Origin: Nageia nagi
Taxonomy: Eukaryota > Pinophyta
Direction of reading: 5' to 3'
Length of the DNA: 64,000 bases
Assembly: GCA_050084985.1 (NCBI GenBank)
Contig: JBITNC010000001.1
Coordinates: forward strand, 138,942,001-139,006,000
Below, piece by piece: positions 58,901 to 64,000 of the stretch (positions are counted from its first letter, which is position 1; each line of letters begins with the position of its first letter). Made by a program: the position numbers and the translations under genes. The notes beneath the pieces were generated by a model that had not been told where the DNA came from, made no database searches, and worked only from the letters and a program-made list of their open reading frames with translations.

Positions 58901-59860
58901 GAAAAGGTCTTAGAAATAAATATCAGTAATGATCCTCAGAATCCTAAAATAATTCAATTAGGAGAAAATCTCACGGAAACTGAACAAGAAAAGATTATAA
59001 CCTTATTAAAAGAAAGAGAAAAGGTATTCGCATGGTCACATGCGGACATGCCTGGAATAGACCCTAAACTAGTAGTGCATAATTTAGCCTTAAAGTCTAA
59101 TGCTAAACCCGTTAAACAGAAATTACGTAAAATGCATCCTACTATAGCATTAATGGTAAAAGAAGAACTTTAGAAATTATTAGAAGCTAAATTTATGCAA
59201 CCTATAGATTATTCAGATTGGATATCTAACATGGTACCTGTGAAAAAACTATGTGGAAAAATATGAATATGTATAGATTTTCGTGATCTTAACAAAGCTT
59301 GTCCCAAAGATGATTTCCCTCTACCTAACATTGATAACTTGGTAGATTTGATAGCAGGACATGATATGCTATCATTAATGGACAGCTTTTTCAATTATAA
59401 TCAAATAAAAATAGCTCCTGAAGATCAACATAAAATAGCTTTTATAACTCTGTGGGTATCTTTTGTTATAAAGTTATGCCTTTTGGATTAAAGAATGCTG
59501 GGGCAACTTATCAAAGGGCTATGACTTATATATTCCATGATTATATGCACAACATAGTAGAAGATTATGTTGATGATTTATTGGTTAGATCCAAACATCA
59601 AATAGATCATGGAAAAGACCTAATTAAAGTCTTGGACAGATTATTAGAACATAAAGTAAGATTAAATCTGAAAAAGTGTGTTTTTGGTGTAACTTCGGGA
59701 AAACTACTAGGATTTATTGTGTCTCAACGAGGAATTGAAATAGATCCTAGTAAAGTGAAGGCAGTAGTAGATATGCCACCTCCTACCAATCTAAAACAAT
59801 TATAGAGTTTACAGGGCAAGTTACAAGCCATTAGAAGATTTATAGCTCAACTTTCTGATA
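58901..59860 (+). pseudogene. Y2 reverse transcriptase, YVDD intact
   Basis: LTETEQEKIITLLKEREKVF, KPVKQKLRKMHP, a TAG at 59171, SNMVPVKKLCGKI, a TGA, ICIDFRDLNKACPKDDFPLP, then a 1-base deletion near 59450. After it: FCYKVMPFGLKNAGATYQRA, EDYVDDLLVRSK (YVDD at 59566-59577), KKCVFGVTSGKLLGFIVS and EIDPSKVKAVVDMPP. From 59452 to 61953 pol keeps one frame with six or seven stops. The catalytic residues are all present. Confidence 0.85.
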
Positions 59861-60440
59861 AATGTAAACCATTTACAAAGTTATTAAAAAAGGGGATAAC
59901 ATACCATTGGGGCAAAGAGCAACAAGAGGCATTTGATGAAATTAAAAGATATTTATTATCGCCTCCTGTCTTAAGTCCACCAAGAAAAAATGTACCTTTT
60001 TTATTATATATTTCTGCTACTGAAATAGCCTTAGGGACAATGCTTGCTCAAAAGAATGAACACAATAAAGAGCAAGCTATATACTATTTGAGTAGAACCC
60101 TAGTGAGCTACGAGATTAAGTATATATATTTGGAAAAATTATGACTTGCCATCATTTTTGCTACTTAAAAACTTCGACATTATATGCTTAATCACACAAC
60201 CTATGTAATTTCTAAGGTGGGTCCACTGAAATATATGATGAATAAAACTTATCAAAATTCAAGAACTATAAAGTGGATAATGTACTTAACTGAATTTGAT
60301 TTACATTTTATCGGACAAAAGTTAATAAAAGGACAAGTAATCACTAATTATCTCGCTAAGGCCCCATTGCAAGATGATAAACCACTTGTTGTTGAATTAC
60401 CCGATGATGGAGTATTTCAATTAGATGAAATCGAAATACC
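59861..60440 (+). pseudogene. Y2 gypsy RNase H, broken
   Basis: KPFTKLLKKGITYHWGKEQQ, AFDEIKRYLLSPPVLSPP, PFLLYISATEIALGTMLAQ, AIYYLSRTLVSYEIKYIYLE, then two stops near 60142-60168, LRHYMLNHTTYVISK, KWIMYLTEFDLHFIG, KGQVITNYLAKAPL. As in Y1, the first catalytic Asp position reads Ser. Confidence 0.75.
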
Positions 60441-60890
60441 TGTAGAACTTGAAAATGATTGGGACATGACAATACATTTTGATGGCTCTTGATGTGAACA
60501 AGGTGGTAGGGCAGGTGTTGTATTCATAACACCGCAAGGTATCCCTATACCTTATTCATTTAAACTAAAATTCCCTTGTACTAATAATAATGCGGAATAT
60601 GAAGCTTTGATATTAGCATTAAGAATTGCTATTAAATTAAACCTCAAAAGAATAAAGCTTATTGGAGACTCTTTACTCATTGTAAATCAAGTGAAAGGAA
60701 TTTATCAATGTAAAGAACCTTTACTTCAAAAGTATAAAGCGTTAGTTGAGAAATTATTAAAATCCTTTGATCAATTTAATATAGAAGTAGCACCAAGATC
60801 ATCTAATAGATTTGCAGATGCTATGGCTTCTATTGGATCTCTCATCCCAGAGGATCCTAAATAATCCTCCATTCAAGTTGAGATAATTCA
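60441..60890 (+). pseudogene. Y2 second RNase H, catalytic residues intact
   Basis: DWDMTIHFDGS, a TGA where Y1 has Arg, CEQGGRAGVVFITPQG, CTNNNAEYEALILAL, IKLIGDSLLIVNQVKG, APRSSNRFADAMASIGSL. The full Asp-Glu-Asp-Asp set is present. With the first RNase H altered at its catalytic Asp, this domain is the better candidate for RNase H activity in a working family member. Stop near 60862. Confidence 0.8.
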
Positions 60891-62223
60891 ATTACCTCAA
60901 TCATTCTTACAACAGGAAGATGAAGCAAAAAGTGTATTAAATATTGATATAAATGATAAAGATAATTGGTATAAAGAATTGATAGACTTTTTAAAATTTG
61001 GAAATCTTCCTGCAAACCTTAATAAATTAGCACGACGAGCTTTTAAAATTAAAGCAACTAAGTATTGTTTGTTAGGGGACATTTTACATCGATGAAATTT
61101 TAATGGTATTTTACTCAGATGTCTTGAATGGAATGATGTTAAAAAGGCTATATCTTTTGCTCATGATGGAATATGTGGAGGACATTTTAATGGGGTTGCA
61201 ATTGTAAAACAGTTAATACAGATGGGGTATTATTGGCCTACTATGGAAAAGGATTGTTGTGAATATGTTAAAAAGTGCTTTAAATGTCAACAATACTCTC
61301 ATTTATTTTCACAACCGTCTCAGGATCTACATCCTATACAATCACTTTGGCCATTCTCTAAATGGGCATTAGATTTAATAGGACAAATTACACCTACCTC
61401 TTCTGGTGTACATAAGTTCATAATTACAGCGACTAAATATTTTACCAAATGGGTAGAGGCCATTCCCATGAATTCCACTACGTGTGCACGAATCGCTGAG
61501 TTTATAGAAAATTATATTATATGTAGATTCGGTATACTGAACCAATTAATTATGGACAATGGAAAGAATTTTAAAAATAAAGATGTAAAATGTATATGTG
61601 ATAAGTATAAAATTAAACAAAGTTTCTCCACTCCTTATTATCCACAAGGTAATGGACAGGCAGAAGCAACTAACAAAACTATCCAGAACATCTTAGCAAA
61701 AATAGTAAATGATTCTCATAAAGATTGGCATATGCAAATACCAAAAGCCTTATGGGCTTATCGTACCAGTGTACGCACTCCCAGTGGGGCAACACCATTC
61801 TCTTTAGTTTATGGAACAGAAGCCATCTTACCCATAGAGCTTGAGATACCATCTCTTAGAGTAAATCTAAGTGAGCAAAATGCTGATGAAGAAGCAAGAC
61901 AAACTTGCTTAGACCAGTTATTACTTTTAGATGAAAAAGTATTAATGCTTTAGAGCACATGCATGTTTATCAAGAAGGATAAAATGAGCCTTTGATAAAA
62001 GGGCTCTAATTCATGAATTTGAAATAGGTGATTTGGTTTTAAAAGAAAATCAACAAACTTCACGAATAGAATGACAGCTTAGAGATAAGTTTGCTCTGAA
62101 TTGGTTAGGACCATACATCATTAAGAAAAAATTTGGTAGAGAAACTTACATTTAGCAAATTTAGAAGGAAATGAAGAATGTGAACCTATAAACATCATGC
62201 ATCTTCGACCTTTCTATACATAA
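60891..62223 (+). pseudogene. Y2 integrase, core intact
   Basis: AHDGICGGHFNG (His pair), KKCFKCQQYSH (Cys pair), then 61222-61953 open for 243 codons: KWALDLIGQITP (Asp), TKWVEAIPMNST, LIMDNGKNF (Asp), YYPQGNGQAEATNKTI (Glu), WAYRTSVRTPSGATPFSL, EAILPIELEIPSLRV. A frameshift near 61940 breaks the C-terminal part, which continues as EIGDLVLKENQQ, LGPYIIKKKFG and HLRPFYT, and stops at 62221-62223. The best-preserved integrase in the window. Confidence 0.88.
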
Positions 62224-62330
62224 AAAAAAATGTGTGTACATTAGTTTTCTTTCATTTTATTTGATTGTTAAAATAATAGATAAATAAAAGTATTAATATT
62301 TGTCAAGTGTTAATAATTAAAATAGAAAAA

Positions 62331-63352
62331 ATGAATTTGGCAATGGAATCTGCTGAAGGTAGCATAATGCCACCACAAGTACGATTGCCACCACCGAGAT
62401 ATCCAGGTGATTTCGTGTTAACATATTTATGACATACATTTGATCTTAATCTTTTGAATCATTTACAATTGACTATTGATGAGCAATATGAAAGAACATT
62501 TAATATGTTTTGTGCTAGGAATAATGATTGGGGAGTCATTTTGTGTGGGATGAAGTAAGCATTATTTTAGATCCACCAATCTTTTTCACCCATATGGAAA
62601 GAATATCACAAAGAATAATGGATTTCTGTTTACAATGGCCTTATGGAATACCAAAGATTGTCATAAATTGTCAATTAACTGAGTATTCACTCCTTTTAGC
62701 TAGAATGAAATGCATTAAACAATTATTAAAAAGCCTAGAATGGATGGATGAAATCCTACATTATTTACCTCATAAAAGGGTGATTTATGATTTTTCAAAT
62801 ACCTTTGTGGCTTGTCCTCCTAGAATGTCACAACAACAATATTATAGGTATATTAACAGATGCTCTCGCATGCAAATGCGACACACAATTTGGGAGCGAA
62901 AGTTAGTGAAAAGGTAAGCTTTGCTATTAATGAACTTAAAACGATAAGTCAAATAAAGGTTAGAAATGAGATCATTGAAAGATTATCAAAAGAAAGTAGA
63001 GTACGGGAATAATGGAAGTTATCTTCCAGGGTTCGAAAATAGGTATGACAAAGATTTGTTTATGAAAGTCATTCGTAACATTCCTACTTCTTTATATTCA
63101 AACATCTTTTCCATGCCTATTGAAATTCAACAAAAACTGGCTTTGACATTTTATAATACACGCGAATCTTACGGTTGGGAGGTCAAAATAAATAGATCTC
63201 AGGTTATTATTTGTATCGACGCATTTGAACTATGGTGTTGTCCTAAATTAGAATATGATCTAATGACATATTTCTATCTCCTATGGCCCACAGAAAAGCC
63301 TAAAATCATAATTGATTGTACTTACAACCGGACTTTAAGATATCGAGAATGA
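62331..63352 (+). pseudogene. Y2 ORF3, conserved sense ORF of unknown function
   Basis: MNLAMESAEGSIMPPQVRLP starts 108 bp after pol. One stop and a frameshift near 62540; then 62528-62917 is open for 129 codons (FFTHMERISQRIMDFCLQWP, INCQLTEYSLLLARMK, YLPHKRVIYDFSNTFVACPP, RYINRCSRMQMRHTIWERK) and 62966-63352 for 128 codons (NNGSYLPGFENRYDKDLFM, SMPIEIQQKLALTFYN, CIDAFELWCCP, YLLWPTEKPKIIIDCTYN). The protein is conserved with Y1 over its whole length. No known domain recognised. Confidence 0.7.
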
Positions 63353-63531
63353 ACCATCTTCATCGCCCAAACCGTGACTTTCGAAACATTTATATTATTA
63401 TGTTCTCGAAATTTGTCATAATCAATGATATTAGACTTTAGTTTTTTGTTTAACTCAACATATTGCTCATTTAATCCTTCGATGGTTCAGACTCGATTTG
63501 AACGCATCACAAATAGATTTCCTAGAAATTC

Positions 63532-63715
63532 ATAAAAAAAAAAAAAAATTTAAAAAATTTGAAAAATCATAAAATCCTAAAAAATTTGAAAAAATCATAA
63601 AAATCCTAAATAAAAAATTTCCTAAAAAATTGAAAAAATCATAAAATCCTAAAAAAATTGAAAAATCATAAAATCCTAAAAATTTGAAAATCATAAAACA
63701 CCATAATTTATAAAT
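63532..63715. repeat. A-rich degenerate tandem repeat in Y2
   Basis: Units like AAAATCATAAAATCCTAAAA, about 20-25 bp, at least seven; about 65 bp longer than the Y1 block. Confidence 0.8.
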
Positions 63716-63757
63716 TTTAAAATCTACCTAAGACATCTAGAGGTCACTTGGCAATAG

Positions 63758-63916
63758 GGTGCCCTACCCTTGTATGATGTAAATAATGTTGCATGTCATT
63801 GTAACAATGATTATCCAGTAAATGTGTTATGTATGAGGTGCCCTATCCTTGTATGATGTAAATAAATGTTGCATGTCATCGTAACAGTGATTATCTAGTA
63901 AATGTGTAATGTATGA
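63758..63916. repeat. 80-bp tandem duplication in Y2
   Basis: Two copies (63758-63836 and 63837-63916) starting GGTGCCCTA and ending AATGTATGA; Y1 has one (about 41009-41088). The copies differ by several bases, so the duplication is not recent. Confidence 0.85.
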
Positions 63917-64000
63917 AAAGGTTATCTTAGAATAATCTCCTTGTTATCACTACATTCACTTTATCCTTTCTTTCATAAAGAAATGACATACCCTAGATGA

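Larger units (their letters stand above)
50947..64000 (+). mobile_element. Y2: Tat-like gypsy retrotransposon, runs off window
   Basis: Second member of family Y. 5' LTR 50947-53201, tRNA-Asn primer site, leader, gag-pol, ORF3, and part of the noncoding stretch that in Y1 precedes the antisense ORF. The 3' LTR and target duplication lie outside the window (left candidate ATAAG, 50942-50946). Coding parts are better kept than in Y1: start ATG, YVDD and integrase DDE are present, but about 20 stops and several 1-base indels remain. Confidence 0.85.
63353..64000. other. Y2 noncoding stretch after ORF3
   Basis: Matches 40680-41160 of Y1: first a unique part, then an A-rich repeat block (63532-63715), then a duplicated 80-bp block, then the shared AATCTCCTTGTTATCACTAC segment. 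By comparison with Y1 an antisense ORF should begin about 1.6 kb beyond the window. Confidence 0.55.

Overview
The window is nuclear plant DNA made almost entirely of old Ty3/gypsy LTR retrotransposons of Tat-like type. Evidence for a land plant: plant-type gypsy polyproteins, two RNase H-like domains per pol, a primer-binding site matching plant tRNA-Asn, and an antisense plant mobile domain (PMD) reading frame. High AT content, deep nesting and heavy decay suggest a large, slowly cleared genome (conifer-like or similar). The species cannot be told, and I see no host gene.

Layout. The oldest layer, W, is a degraded gypsy pol (about 1-4110, + strand) plus an antisense PMD-type remnant (49885-50946). 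Element X1 (4482-49879, target duplication ACATT) inserted into W. Element X2 (16124-48122, duplication GAGTC) inserted 113 bp inside the 3' LTR of X1. Element Y1 (28871-46694, duplication CTTTT) inserted inside the 3' LTR of X2. Element Y2 (50947 to beyond 64000) inserted into the antisense remnant of W; its 3' end is outside the window. All three internal duplications are visible, so the order W, X1, X2, Y1 can be read directly.

Family X (X1, X2) has 1.86-2.16 kb LTRs starting TG and ending TA, two kinds of tandem repeat in the LTR, and about 9.7-9.9 kb of internal sequence: gag, protease, an RNase H-like domain placed upstream of reverse transcriptase, RT, the usual RNase H, integrase, then a sense ORF of about 1260 codons with coiled coils and no function I recognise. 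Both copies are defective: X1 lost protease, X2 lost the region between RNase H and integrase.

Family Y (Y1, Y2) has a tRNA-Asn primer site, a repeat-rich leader, and a gag-pol that was probably one reading frame: gag with a C-H-H-C knuckle, protease with DEG in place of D[TS]G, G-patch-like segment, RT, RNase H, second RNase H, integrase. A conserved sense ORF of about 340 codons follows. In Y1 an antisense PMD ORF, apparently with a 330-bp intron, lies before the polypurine tract. Y2 is the better preserved copy (YVDD and the integrase DDE residues are intact). Its LTR is 2.26 kb against 0.84 kb in Y1, mainly because of a 122-bp tandem array carrying paired, decayed TGACGTCA-like sites. Most stops in the Y copies are C-to-T (or G-to-A) changes, as expected of long-methylated silent DNA.
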